Shown one piece after another: positions 19,244 to 27,996 of a stretch of DNA of 64,000 nt. Under the pieces are notes generated by a model that ran no database searches, had not been told where the DNA came from, and saw nothing but the letters and a program-made list of their open reading frames with translations. The stretch is taken from the NCBI RefSeq assembly GCF_004458765.1, contig NZ_SPJX01000469.1, positions 186,001 to 250,000 on the forward strand, given 5' to 3'. Every line of letters starts with the position of its first letter. Position 1 is the stretch's first letter. The position numbers and the translations under genes are program-made. Source of the stretch: Microvirga pakistanensis (GTDB taxonomy: Bacteria > Pseudomonadota > Alphaproteobacteria > Rhizobiales > Beijerinckiaceae).

Positions 19244-21754
19244 GTGCAGAGTTTCGATCAAGGGTCATTGTCGTCCCTCTCCTCCGATGAGGCCTGGACA
19301 GACGCATTGGATCAGGCGAACCACACGGCGGAAGCGGGCCGCAGCAGCGAGGCGGCGGTCTTGCGGCAAGCCATCCTGGCAAAGCTGACCTATGGTGTCG
19401 GCACCAACCCCGCTCATGCGACCGATCATGACTGGTTCCTGGCGACGGCCTTGGCCGTCCGAGACCGCGCCATGGACCGCTGGATGGCCTCGAGAGGCGA
19501 GAACCGAGCCGGCCACAAGCAGGTCTGCTATCTCTCCCTCGAGTTCCTGATCGGACGCCTCCTGTCCGACACCCTGAACAATCTCGGCCTGACCGCCAGC
19601 ACCCGGGAAGCTCTCGACGGGCTTGGCGTCGATCTGGATCGTCTTCGGGCGGTCGAACCGGATGCCGCCCTCGGGAACGGCGGCCTCGGACGTCTGGCGG
19701 CCTGCTTCATGGAGAGCATGGCCAGCCTCGAAATTCAGGCCTATGGCTACGGCATTCGCTACGAGCACGGCCTGTTCCGCCAGACCATCCGGGACGGGTG
19801 GCAGCAGGAGCGTCCGGAGGACTGGCTCGCCCGCTCCAATCCGTGGGAATTCGAGCGGTCCGATCTGGTGTATCAGGTTCCTTTCGGGGGCTTCGTCGAG
19901 CAGGTGCCCACCGCGGACGGGCCGGCAGCTTCCGTCTGGAGGCCGGCGGAAACGGTCCAAGCCGTCGCCTTCGACATTCCCGTCGTCGGCTGGCGCGGCC
20001 GGCACGTCAACCCCTTGAGGCTGTGGTCGGCGCGAGCCGATGAGCCGCTGCGACTCGACGCCTTCAATTCAGGCGATCATGTCGGCGCCTCCGCCCACCA
20101 GACCCGGGCCGAGGCGATCTCCCGGGTGCTGTATCCGGACGATTCCACTGAAGCGGGGCGGGAACTGCGCCTGCGCCAGGAGTTCTTTTTCACCTCGGCG
20201 TCCCTGCAGGATCTCCTGGCGCGGCACCTCCGACTGCATGGCGATCTCCACACCCTGCCGGATCACGCGGCGATCCAGCTGAACGATACTCATCCGGCGA
20301 TCGCCGTGGCGGAGTTGATGCGCCTCCTGGTCGACGAGCACCGCTTTACCTGGGAGGCCGCCTGGGCGATCACGACCAGCACGGTCAACTACACGAACCA
20401 CACGCTCATGCCCGAGGCCCTCGAGCGCTGGCCCGTGTCACTGATGGAGCGTCTCCTCCCGAGACATCTCCAGATCATCTACCAGATCAACTGGCAGCAT
20501 CTCGAACCCCTGATGCGCAGGGCCGCCGACGTCGAGCTCATCAAGTCCGTCTCCATGATCGACGAGAGCCAAGGCCGGTACGTGCGCATGGGCCACCTGG
20601 CCTTCATCGGAGCCCACAAGGTCAATGGCGTGTCGGCCCTTCATTCCGATCTTTTGCGGCAGACCGTGTTCCGCGACCTGCACGCCCTCTACCCGGGGCG
20701 GATCGTCAACAAGACGAACGGCATCACCTTCCGCCGGTGGCTTCATCAGGCCAATCCGCAGCTGACGCAGCTGCTCACCCGTGAAATCGGCGAGGAGGTT
20801 CTCGACGACGTGGGAGCCTTGATCAAGCTCGAAAGGTTCGCGGACGATACGGCCTTCCAGGACGCATTCCGGAACCAGCGCCGCGCAGCCAAGATCAATC
20901 TGGCGAGGATCGTGGACGAACGAACCGGGGTGCGGATCGACCCGGATGCCTTGTTCGACGTGCACGTCAAGCGCATTCACGAATACAAGCGACAGCTCCT
21001 CAACATTCTCGAAGCGGTCGCGCTCTATGATGCCATCCGGGCCGAGCCAGACCGGCACTGGGTGCCGCGGGTCAAGATCTTCGCCGGCAAAGCCGCAGCC
21101 AGCTACCATCGCGCGAAACTGATCATCAAGCTCGCCAACGACGTCGCCAAGGTGGTGAATTCCGATCCTGTGGTCGCCGGCCGCCTGAAGATCGTCTTTC
21201 TCCCCAACTACAACGTCAGTCTGGCGGAGGCGATCATTCCCGCGGCGGACCTGTCCGAGCAGATCTCGACAGCCGGCACGGAAGCTTCCGGCACCGGCAA
21301 CATGAAGCTCGCCCTCAACGGTGCGCTCACGATCGGCACCCTCGACGGCGCCAATATCGAAATCCGGGAATGCGTCGGCCCCGAGAACATCTTCATCTTC
21401 GGAATGACCGCCGAAGAGGTCGAGGCGCATCGCAGAGCCGGGATGCACCGGGACCGGATCGGCTGGTCGTCGCGCTTCGAAAGAACCATCGGCCTGATCA
21501 CGGCGGGGACTTTCTCGCTGGACGAGCCGCACCGGTTCGATTCTCTGGTTCATGCCCTGTCGTCCGACGACGCCTTCATGGTGGCGGCGGATTTCGAAGC
21601 GTACTGGGCAACCCAGCGCCGCGTCGAAGATGTGTGGCAGCAGACCTCGGTCTGGACCCGCGCCAGCGTGCTGAACACCGCCAGAGTCGGCTGGTTCTCG
21701 GCCGACCGCACGATCCGCGAATATGCTGACGACATCTGGAAGGTGTCGGTGTGA
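19244..21754 (+). CDS. glgP: Glycogen phosphorylase GlgP
   Basis: This is a GT35 PLP-dependent enzyme releasing glucose-1-phosphate from alpha-1,4-glucan; about 836 residues. The PLP lysine is K688 (GTG start) in ASGTGNMKLALNG. Other family motifs are QVCYLSLEFLIGR, LGNGGLGRLAACF, YGIRYEHGLF, QLNDTHPAIAVAELMR, KTNGITFRRWL, HVKRIHEYKRQLLN and PNYNVSLAE. A TTG at 19238 and a GTG at 19244 are possible starts; the GTG sits at the better distance from the GGGGG tract. Length and motifs are normal for the family. It is transcribed divergently from otsA and the stop lies only two bases from the stop of the convergent alpha-glucosidase gene. Confidence 0.95.
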   Translation: MQSFDQGSLSSLSSDEAWTDALDQANHTAEAGRSSEAAVLRQAILAKLTYGVGTNPAHATDHDWFLATALAVRDRAMDRWMASRGENRAGHKQVCYLSLEFLIGRLLSDTLNNLGLTASTREALDGLGVDLDRLRAVEPDAALGNGGLGRLAACFMESMASLEIQAYGYGIRYEHGLFRQTIRDGWQQERPEDWLARSNPWEFERSDLVYQVPFGGFVEQVPTADGPAASVWRPAETVQAVAFDIPVVGWRGRHVNPLRLWSARADEPLRLDAFNSGDHVGASAHQTRAEAISRVLYPDDSTEAGRELRLRQEFFFTSASLQDLLARHLRLHGDLHTLPDHAAIQLNDTHPAIAVAELMRLLVDEHRFTWEAAWAITTSTVNYTNHTLMPEALERWPVSLMERLLPRHLQIIYQINWQHLEPLMRRAADVELIKSVSMIDESQGRYVRMGHLAFIGAHKVNGVSALHSDLLRQTVFRDLHALYPGRIVNKTNGITFRRWLHQANPQLTQLLTREIGEEVLDDVGALIKLERFADDTAFQDAFRNQRRAAKINLARIVDERTGVRIDPDALFDVHVKRIHEYKRQLLNILEAVALYDAIRAEPDRHWVPRVKIFAGKAAASYHRAKLIIKLANDVAKVVNSDPVVAGRLKIVFLPNYNVSLAEAIIPAADLSEQISTAGTEASGTGNMKLALNGALTIGTLDGANIEIRECVGPENIFIFGMTAEEVEAHRRAGMHRDRIGWSSRFERTIGLITAGTFSLDEPHRFDSLVHALSSDDAFMVAADFEAYWATQRRVEDVWQQTSVWTRASVLNTARVGWFSADRTIREYADDIWKVSV

Positions 21755-21756
21755 TT

Positions 21757-23355
21757 TCACTGGAGGGCGATCACGCAGCCCTCGTCGGCCCTCAACGCCA
21801 GAGCATCGCTCACCGGCTCGTCCCACCGATCAAGGGCCGTTGAGACCAGCAGGCGTCCGGCAGGCAGACCGTTCAGCGATCGGCTCTCGCCGCTCATGTT
21901 GAGCGCCACCAGGAAGCGCCTGCCCTGGTGGTGGCGCTCGTAGGACAGGATGTTCTCGCCCGCCGATCGGGGACGGTAATCCCCGACCGATAGCGCCGGC
22001 TCGGCTCGCCGCAGCCGGATGAGAGCCCGGTAGAGCGACAGGATCGAAGAGGGATCCGCCGCCTGAGCGGCCACGTTCACCGCATCGGCATCGCGCGCGA
22101 CCGGCAGCCAGGGCTCTCCCGTCGAGAAGCCAGCGTTCCTCCCACCGTCCCATTGCATGGGCGTTCGCGCGGGGTCGCGCCCGAGCCCGAGGCCCGGCAC
22201 GTTCCTCTCCCAGGGATCCTGCACCTTGTCGGACGGAACCGGCACATCCGTCATGCCGATCTCTTCGCCCTGATAAATGGTCGGCGTTCCCCGCAGGGTC
22301 AGGAGAAGCATGGCGGCGATCCGCGCTTGCCGAAGCCCGAGCCGGCTTGCCAGGCGCGACCGATCATGATTGCCCAGAACCCAATTCGGCCAGCCTCCGG
22401 GCGGCAGGGCAGCCTCATAGGCCTCGATCAAGGTTGAAACGGCAACGGGATGCCAGGGGGTGGAGAGCAGATGGAAGTTGAACGGCAGATGGAATCCCGT
22501 GAGATCCACGCCGTAATAGGCCATCAGCCTGTCGATGGGCAGATACGCTTCCCCGATCATCACGCGGTCGCCAAAGGCGTCGGCGACGCGCCGCATCGCC
22601 GCGATGGCGCCATGCACCTCCGGCTGGTCCATCGTGTGGGCGCGGATCAGGCGGCGTGCGGGTGACATGCCGCTTCGCCAGTCCCGGTTGACAGGGTTGT
22701 CCCGAAGCCGCTCATCCTCGAACAGGTGATGGATGGCATCGACCCGAAAACCATCCACGCCGCGCTCGAACCAGAACGTCAGCACGTCGAGCATCGCCCG
22801 CTGCACATCGGGGTTGCGCCAGTTCAGGTCCGGCTGCTCCTTGAGATAGGCGTGGTAGTAATACTGGCCGGTGGTGGCGTCCCAGGTCCAGGCGGACCCG
22901 CCGAACTCGCTCAGCCAGTTGGTGGGCTCGGACCCATCCGGCCGGGCATCGCGCCAGATGTACCAGTCGCGTTTCGCAGACGTGCGCGAGGACCGGCTCT
23001 CCTGGAACCAGGGATGCCGGTCGGAGGTATGGTTGGGAACGTAGTCCAGGATCAGCCGGAGTCCGCGCTCATGGACGGCCGCGACCAGCCGGTCGAAATC
23101 GGCGAGGGATCCGAAGATCGGGTGTACCGAGCAGTAATCCGACACGTCATAGCCGAAATCGGCCATCGGGGATGGATAGATCGGGGAGAGCCAAAGCGCA
23201 TCGACGCCCAGCGACACAAGATGGTCGAGGCGCGAGAGAATTCCCGGAAGGTCCCCGATTCCGTCGCCGCTCGAGTCCTGAAAGGAGCGAGGATAGACCT
23301 GGTACACGACCCCGCTCTGCCACCAGGCATGCTCAGGCGATCGACTCCGATTCAA
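21757..23355 (-). CDS. GH13 alpha-glucosidase / oligo-1,6-glucosidase
   Basis: The 532-residue GH13 glycosidase hydrolyses short alpha-glucosides. Catalytic residues seen are nucleophile D206 in GVDGFRVDAIHHL, acid/base E269 in MIGEAYLP and D331 in VLGNHDRSRL; the first conserved region is DYVPNHTSDRHPWF. The QPDLNWRNPDV segment is typical of alpha-glucosidase and oligo-1,6-glucosidase members. There is no signal peptide, so it is cytoplasmic. With GlgX and GlgP around it, it probably clears small maltodextrins or isomaltose-type branches. Trehalose-phosphate hydrolase is less likely given the alpha-glucosidase-like loops. It ends two bases from glgP. Confidence 0.88.
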   Translation of the reverse strand: MNRSRSPEHAWWQSGVVYQVYPRSFQDSSGDGIGDLPGILSRLDHLVSLGVDALWLSPIYPSPMADFGYDVSDYCSVHPIFGSLADFDRLVAAVHERGLRLILDYVPNHTSDRHPWFQESRSSRTSAKRDWYIWRDARPDGSEPTNWLSEFGGSAWTWDATTGQYYYHAYLKEQPDLNWRNPDVQRAMLDVLTFWFERGVDGFRVDAIHHLFEDERLRDNPVNRDWRSGMSPARRLIRAHTMDQPEVHGAIAAMRRVADAFGDRVMIGEAYLPIDRLMAYYGVDLTGFHLPFNFHLLSTPWHPVAVSTLIEAYEAALPPGGWPNWVLGNHDRSRLASRLGLRQARIAAMLLLTLRGTPTIYQGEEIGMTDVPVPSDKVQDPWERNVPGLGLGRDPARTPMQWDGGRNAGFSTGEPWLPVARDADAVNVAAQAADPSSILSLYRALIRLRRAEPALSVGDYRPRSAGENILSYERHHQGRRFLVALNMSGESRSLNGLPAGRLLVSTALDRWDEPVSDALALRADEGCVIALQ

Positions 23356-23625
23356 GGATGTCTCCCGGCGATGACCGCGTGCTCTTCACGCTGAAGAGGA
23401 ACTCGCGTGCGGCGCCCTGGTTGCCGCGGGAACAAGGTGGCCTTCCCGCAGCTCGGATCGGTTTTCTGCCCCATCCTCGGAACTCCCGTGCCGCCCGAAA
23501 AGTGAAGCAGCCCTTGTTTCAGTCCGGACCCGGGTTGTTTGTGGAACATGACGCTGGATCCGAGATTATCCTGTCAGCAACATTGCAGGGGGCAAAGGAT
23601 GATCCTTCCAGCCATGGAGGCTGCC

Positions 23626-23883
23626 ATGACCCACAAGTACAAGGTCGGTCAGTCCGTTGTCCCAGCGAGTCCTCAGCGAGGAAGTTACGATACTTACCTC
23701 GTCCTCAAGCAGCTTCCCCCCACCTCGTACGAACCGCAATACTGGGTTCAGGGCATGAGGAGCGGAATGGATTGCATCGTGTGCGAGTCCCAGGTCAAAG
23801 CTGCCGGGGATCGTCAGCCGAGCCTGGCATCGGCAAGTCTGGGAGCCTTGAAGATAAGACCTCAATCCGGAAAGCCTTCCTAA
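23626..23883 (+). CDS. Small hypothetical protein
   Basis: This encodes 85 residues starting MTHKYKVGQSV, with GGAGG seven bases before the ATG; a longer frame to 23539 lacks a start signal. The first 60 residues (KVGQ, YLVLKQLPP, YEPQYWVQGM, CIVCESQV) look like a small beta-barrel and the tail is polar. Similar small proteins are common in Hyphomicrobiales, but I know no function. It ends 15 bases from the stop of a convergent small gene. Confidence 0.65.
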   Translation: MTHKYKVGQSVVPASPQRGSYDTYLVLKQLPPTSYEPQYWVQGMRSGMDCIVCESQVKAAGDRQPSLASASLGALKIRPQSGKPS

Positions 23884-23898
23884 GACAGACCCGCTGTC

Positions 23899-24129
23899 TC
23901 ACACTTCCGGTCGATCCGGATCCAGAAGATGGAGGAATTCGGGCAGCAGCACGACGCTTCCGTCAGGGCTGTTTCTGGTTCCGCGGATTGCGCAATCCGT
24001 CTGCGAGCATTCGACGATCGCGAGATCTCCATTCTCCGTGCGGCCGACCTCCTCCATCGGCGTCCCGTGAAGCGGGCATCGGCCGTCAGCGAGGCGATGC
24101 ATCAATTGCCGTGTCGATTGTCTGGGCAT
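23899..24129 (-). CDS. Small Cys-containing hypothetical protein
   Basis: This encodes 76 residues with three cysteines: CPLHG near residue 18, then VECSQTDC near residues 40-46. The spacing resembles a small treble-clef or zinc-ribbon fold, and TENGDLAIVEC is well-formed protein sequence rather than antisense shadow. The ribosome-binding site is weak. No function is known. It lies 69 bases upstream of where glgX ends, on the same strand, and could be a late gene of the glgX transcript only if read the other way, so it is probably independent. Confidence 0.5.
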   Translation of the reverse strand: MPRQSTRQLMHRLADGRCPLHGTPMEEVGRTENGDLAIVECSQTDCAIRGTRNSPDGSVVLLPEFLHLLDPDRPEV

Positions 24130-24197
24130 CTTCTGTCCAATCCCGGCTTCAGGTCAGGGTGAACCTGCTCAGCGGCGACGTGGATCGCCGTCCGTGA

Positions 24198-26483
24198 TCA
24201 TACGCGCGTCCTCTGCGGAAATGCGACAGGACTGGAGATCACCGTCTCGAATGCTTCTAGCACGTGCTGGAACGAGCGGTCGGCGTCGGTCTGATGCCCC
24301 TTCCGTCCCGCGGGCCTGAGAATGAACAGCAGGAGCGAGCGCCCCGTGACCTCATACTCATGCCCGAACTCGAATTCCTGCAGATCGTCGTTCTGCCCCT
24401 GGTTGGTGTCTATGAGCCGGACCCAGCGGCGTCCCCCGGCGGCCTCGGGAAGCGTGAACGGCACGACGTCGTCATGTGCGTTCAGCACCAGAAGCAGCGT
24501 CGAGTCGGATCCGACCCGGCGGATGCCCGTCTCCTGTGCGCGTCCGTCCAGGAGGACGCCCATGCAGCGCCCGTTGGGATCCTCCCAGTTCTCGACCGTC
24601 ATCTCATCGCCCTGGGGCGTCAGCCAGCTCACGTCCCTGACGCCGAGCTCCTCATCGTACTCGCCGGTCAGGAACCTCCCGCGGCGAAGCATCGGGAGAG
24701 CCCGCCGGATCGCTAGGAGTTTCTGCACGAACTCCGCCAGACACTTCTGTTCCTGACCGATCCCTTCCCAGTCGACCCAGGAGATCTCGTTGTCCTGGCA
24801 ATAGGCATTGTTGTTGCCGCCTTGCGTGCGCGCGAACTCGTCGCCGGCCAGGAGCATCGGGGTCCCACGGGACAGGAGGAGCGTCGCCAGCATGTTGCGC
24901 ATGTACCGGAAGCGCAGGTCACGGATCGCGGCATCGTCCGTCGGCCCTTCGACGCCGTGGTTCAGCGACAGGTTGTCCGAATGCCCGTCCCGATTGTCCT
25001 CTCCGTTCGCCTCGTTGTGCTTGTCGCTGTAGGAGGCCAGATCGTTGAGGGTGAAGCCGTCATGAGCGGTGATGAAGTTCACGGAGGCCCAGGGCTTGCG
25101 GCCACGCTTGTTGAAAAGGTCCGCAGAGGCCGTCAGGCGCGAAGCCAGTTCCGGGAGCTTCCCTTCGTCCCCCCGCCAGTACGAGCGCACCGTGTCCCGG
25201 AAGCGGTCGTTCCACTCCGCCCAGCCCGGCGAGAAGCGCCCGACCTGGTAGCCTCCTGGACCGCAATCCCACGGTTCGGCGATCAGCTTGATCCGGCTGA
25301 GGACCGGATCCTGCTGGCAGGCATCCATGAAGCGACCGTCTTCCTCGAAACCGTGCGGCTCACGGGCGAGGATGGTGGCAAGATCGAACCGGAAGCCGTC
25401 CACGTGCATCTCCTGCACCCAATAGCGCAGGCTGTCACCGACAAGCTGAAGCACACGCGAATGACTCAAGTTCACCGTGTTCCCGGTGCCGGTATCGTTG
25501 ATGTAATAGCGTGGATCGGGAGCGAGCCGGTAATAGGATGCGTTGTCGATACCCTTGAAGGACAGGGTCGGCCCCAGCTCGTTGCCCTCGGCCGTATGAT
25601 TGTAGACCACGTCGAGGATCACCTCGATGCCGGCATCATGCAGGTGCGCCACCATCTCCTTGAACTCCGCAAAGGCGAAGTCGGAATTGGCGGCGTAGCG
25701 GCGGGCCGGAGCGAAGAACCCGATGGTGTTGTAGCCCCAGTAGTTCTTCAGCCCTTTCTCGGTGAGATAGCTGTCGTCGACAAAGGTGTGCACGGGCAGG
25801 AGTTCGATGGCCGTGACGCCCAGCGAGCGGATGTAATCGATCGCCGGCTGGCTGGCCAAGCCCGCATAGGTGCCCCGCAAGGGCTCCCGGATCCCGGGGT
25901 GGCGCATCGTGAAGCCGCGCACATGGGCCTCGTAAATCACCGTCTTCTCCCAGGCATTCTGCAGCGGGCGGTCCCTGCCCCACGTGAACGCCTGATCGAT
26001 GACGCGGGCCTTCATCATGAAGGGAGCACTGTCGCGCTTGTCGAACGTGAGGTCGTCGACGGTCTCCATCTGATAGCCGAACAGGGCCGGGTTCCAGGTG
26101 ATCTGGCCCACGATCTGTTTCGCATAGGGGTCGAGCAGAAGCTTGTTGGGATTGAACCTGTGCCCCGCCGTCGGCTCATAGGGGCCATGGACCCGGAAAC
26201 CGTAGATGGTGCCGGGCCGCGCGTCCGGCAGGTACCCGTGCCAGACCTCGTTCGTGTATTCGGGAAGTTCGATCCGCTCCAGCTCACGCTCGCCCTGATC
26301 ATCGAACAGGCAGAGCTCGACTTTCGTGGCATTCGCGGAAAAGAGCGCGAAGTTGACTCCCAGCCCGTCCCATGTGGCACCGAGCGGGTAAGGCCGTCCT
26401 TCGAGGACACGGGATCTGCGCATGACCTGCGAAACAGCGGATGGCCCGCTCGACGAAAGTGAATTGGGGTTCTGGGAACTCAT
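24198..26483 (-). CDS. glgX: Glycogen debranching enzyme GlgX
   Basis: This GH13_11 isoamylase-type enzyme removes alpha-1,6 branches from phosphorylase limit glucan. It is 761 residues from the ATG at 26483; an in-frame extension to 26555 looks non-coding. The N-terminal CBM48 region starts YPLGATWDGLGVNFALFSANA. The barrel carries DVVYNHTAEG, nucleophile D367 in GFRFDLATIL, acid/base E403 in LIAEPWDCG and a NFITAHDGFTL motif. The C-terminus is about 60 residues longer than in E. coli GlgX, ending in a polar tail. It works with GlgP nearby. Its promoter is expected in the 130 bases before the start. Confidence 0.93.
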   Translation of the reverse strand: MSSQNPNSLSSSGPSAVSQVMRRSRVLEGRPYPLGATWDGLGVNFALFSANATKVELCLFDDQGERELERIELPEYTNEVWHGYLPDARPGTIYGFRVHGPYEPTAGHRFNPNKLLLDPYAKQIVGQITWNPALFGYQMETVDDLTFDKRDSAPFMMKARVIDQAFTWGRDRPLQNAWEKTVIYEAHVRGFTMRHPGIREPLRGTYAGLASQPAIDYIRSLGVTAIELLPVHTFVDDSYLTEKGLKNYWGYNTIGFFAPARRYAANSDFAFAEFKEMVAHLHDAGIEVILDVVYNHTAEGNELGPTLSFKGIDNASYYRLAPDPRYYINDTGTGNTVNLSHSRVLQLVGDSLRYWVQEMHVDGFRFDLATILAREPHGFEEDGRFMDACQQDPVLSRIKLIAEPWDCGPGGYQVGRFSPGWAEWNDRFRDTVRSYWRGDEGKLPELASRLTASADLFNKRGRKPWASVNFITAHDGFTLNDLASYSDKHNEANGEDNRDGHSDNLSLNHGVEGPTDDAAIRDLRFRYMRNMLATLLLSRGTPMLLAGDEFARTQGGNNNAYCQDNEISWVDWEGIGQEQKCLAEFVQKLLAIRRALPMLRRGRFLTGEYDEELGVRDVSWLTPQGDEMTVENWEDPNGRCMGVLLDGRAQETGIRRVGSDSTLLLVLNAHDDVVPFTLPEAAGGRRWVRLIDTNQGQNDDLQEFEFGHEYEVTGRSLLLFILRPAGRKGHQTDADRSFQHVLEAFETVISSPVAFPQRTRV

Positions 26484-26617
26484 GAAGATCTCGGAGGTGC
26501 AGCGGCCCATTCGGCGCGGAGGATCTACCAACGCGAAGCTCGCCCGAAGGTTCACCCTGCGATGAGCATCAGGTCGTCCAGCCCGCTGATCCTCTCCGCC
26601 CGGAGCCTCCGAACGCC

Positions 26618-26646
26618 AAAAAGCCGTACCGTGGCCGGTACGGCTT
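26618..26646 (-). terminator. Rho-independent terminator after the GH63 gene
   Basis: On the minus strand AAGCCGTACC, a 6-base loop and GGTACGGCTT form a perfect 10-base-pair stem followed by a run of Ts. It lies about 50 bases after the stop of the GH63-type hydrolase and ends the importer/hydrolase operon before glgX. Confidence 0.85.
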
Positions 26647-26697
26647 GACGCTCAGCCCTTCAGCCGCCTGGAGAAGGCCGGGGCCAAACCGCCCCCC

Positions 26698-27987
26698 TCA
26701 CGACCGTCGTTTGAGAACGAGATACGCCGCTGCGGTCCACGAGAATGTGTCTCCGCCCAGCCCCTCGCCGGTCGTCGGATCGAAATATTCGCAGAAGCCA
26801 GCCCGTTCGATCGCCTGCACGGTCATCTGCTCGATCCGCCGGGCCAGATCTTCCGTCCCGTTCAGGCGTAATCCATCGCAAATGAGCCAGTTGATGACGG
26901 CCCAGACAGGCCCGCGCCAGTAGCGTTTCGGCTCGAAGGCCGCTGACCAGGATGGTGTTGTCGGCACGCCGACGACCATGCCGTCGGTCCAGCGTTCGAT
27001 CTCCGCCGTCGCGGCGCCGCGCTGGTGCCCGTCGAGCATCACGGCAATCAGCGGAATGAAGCCGGCCTGGGTCGGCGCTTCCACATCCTGACCGGAGACG
27101 AGATCGAGTGACACGAAACGAGAGAGGTCGGGCCGCCACCGGCGCGACAGGCCGCGGACGAGCACCTGGTGCATGTCTGCCAGCTCGGACCGTTCCTCCT
27201 CGCTGCCGAGGCGTTCCGCGAGATGCAGCAGATCCGCCGTCGCCCGCGCCAGAATGGCCGTCATCTGGACGTCGGCGATCTTGAATGGCGTGGTCGCCCA
27301 TTGGCGTTGCGGATCCCAGCCGCACTCGCGGTAGAGATCCACCAGATGGATGAAGCGTTGATAATCCTCGTCCCGCGGGCGCATGGAAGGATCGACGTGA
27401 CCCGTATCCTTCCGGCGGATCACGGTCTTCGTCGTGACCGGGACACGTGCCAGCGCGTCGTCCCAAGCGGGAGAATTATCGCTGCCGCTCTCCCAGGGGT
27501 GAAGGATGGAGACTAGTCCTATGCCGTCCGGATCGCGCGCCCTCAGCCACCACCGATGGGACCGGAGAGCCGCTTGGAAAAGCGCCCTGGTGCGTTCCTC
27601 GGCATCCGGCGTCCCAAACGTCGTTGCAGTTTCGTGAATCTGCCGGAGGGCCATTCCGAAAACCGGCGGCTGAGTGATGCCCGACGTGGGCACGGCGTGC
27701 CGGGTGCCCCAGACCTCGGGACCGGGGAAATACGTGTCGCTCGGCGCATGGAAGACGATATGGGGGATCATGCCGTCGGCCCATTGGCCCTCGATGAGAC
27801 GCTCCAGTTCCCGATAGGCGCGATCCACGTCGAAGAGGGCGAATCCCATGGCGACGAACGCGGAGTCCCAGTTCCACTGGAAGGGATAGAGACGGTCCGT
27901 CGGGACCGTATATCCGCCGCGGTCGTTGCGGGCGAGGATGGCGCGGGCGGCCTCTTCCATGTTGGGCGTGTTCAGGTGATCCATCAT
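26698..27987 (-). CDS. GH63-type glucosylglycerate/mannosylglycerate hydrolase
   Basis: This encodes about 429 residues with the alpha/alpha toroid pattern of the small GH63-like hydrolases (MgH/GgH). Motifs are FQWNWDSAFVAMG near residue 38, HPWESGSDNSPAWD near residue 165 carrying the likely catalytic Asp, a YWRGPVWAVINWL segment, and the C-terminal EYFDPTTGEGLGG with the likely catalytic Glu. Characterised relatives hydrolyse the compatible solutes glucosylglycerate and mannosylglycerate. There is no signal peptide, so it is cytoplasmic. It follows the ABC importer genes by about ten bases and is the last gene of that operon, suggesting it cleaves the imported solute (inference). The ATG at 27987 is chosen; ATG 27984 and a TTG at 27996 are alternatives. 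Confidence 0.75.
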   Translation of the reverse strand: MMDHLNTPNMEEAARAILARNDRGGYTVPTDRLYPFQWNWDSAFVAMGFALFDVDRAYRELERLIEGQWADGMIPHIVFHAPSDTYFPGPEVWGTRHAVPTSGITQPPVFGMALRQIHETATTFGTPDAEERTRALFQAALRSHRWWLRARDPDGIGLVSILHPWESGSDNSPAWDDALARVPVTTKTVIRRKDTGHVDPSMRPRDEDYQRFIHLVDLYRECGWDPQRQWATTPFKIADVQMTAILARATADLLHLAERLGSEEERSELADMHQVLVRGLSRRWRPDLSRFVSLDLVSGQDVEAPTQAGFIPLIAVMLDGHQRGAATAEIERWTDGMVVGVPTTPSWSAAFEPKRYWRGPVWAVINWLICDGLRLNGTEDLARRIEQMTVQAIERAGFCEYFDPTTGEGLGGDTFSWTAAAYLVLKRRS

Positions 27988-27996
27988 CTCATCCAA

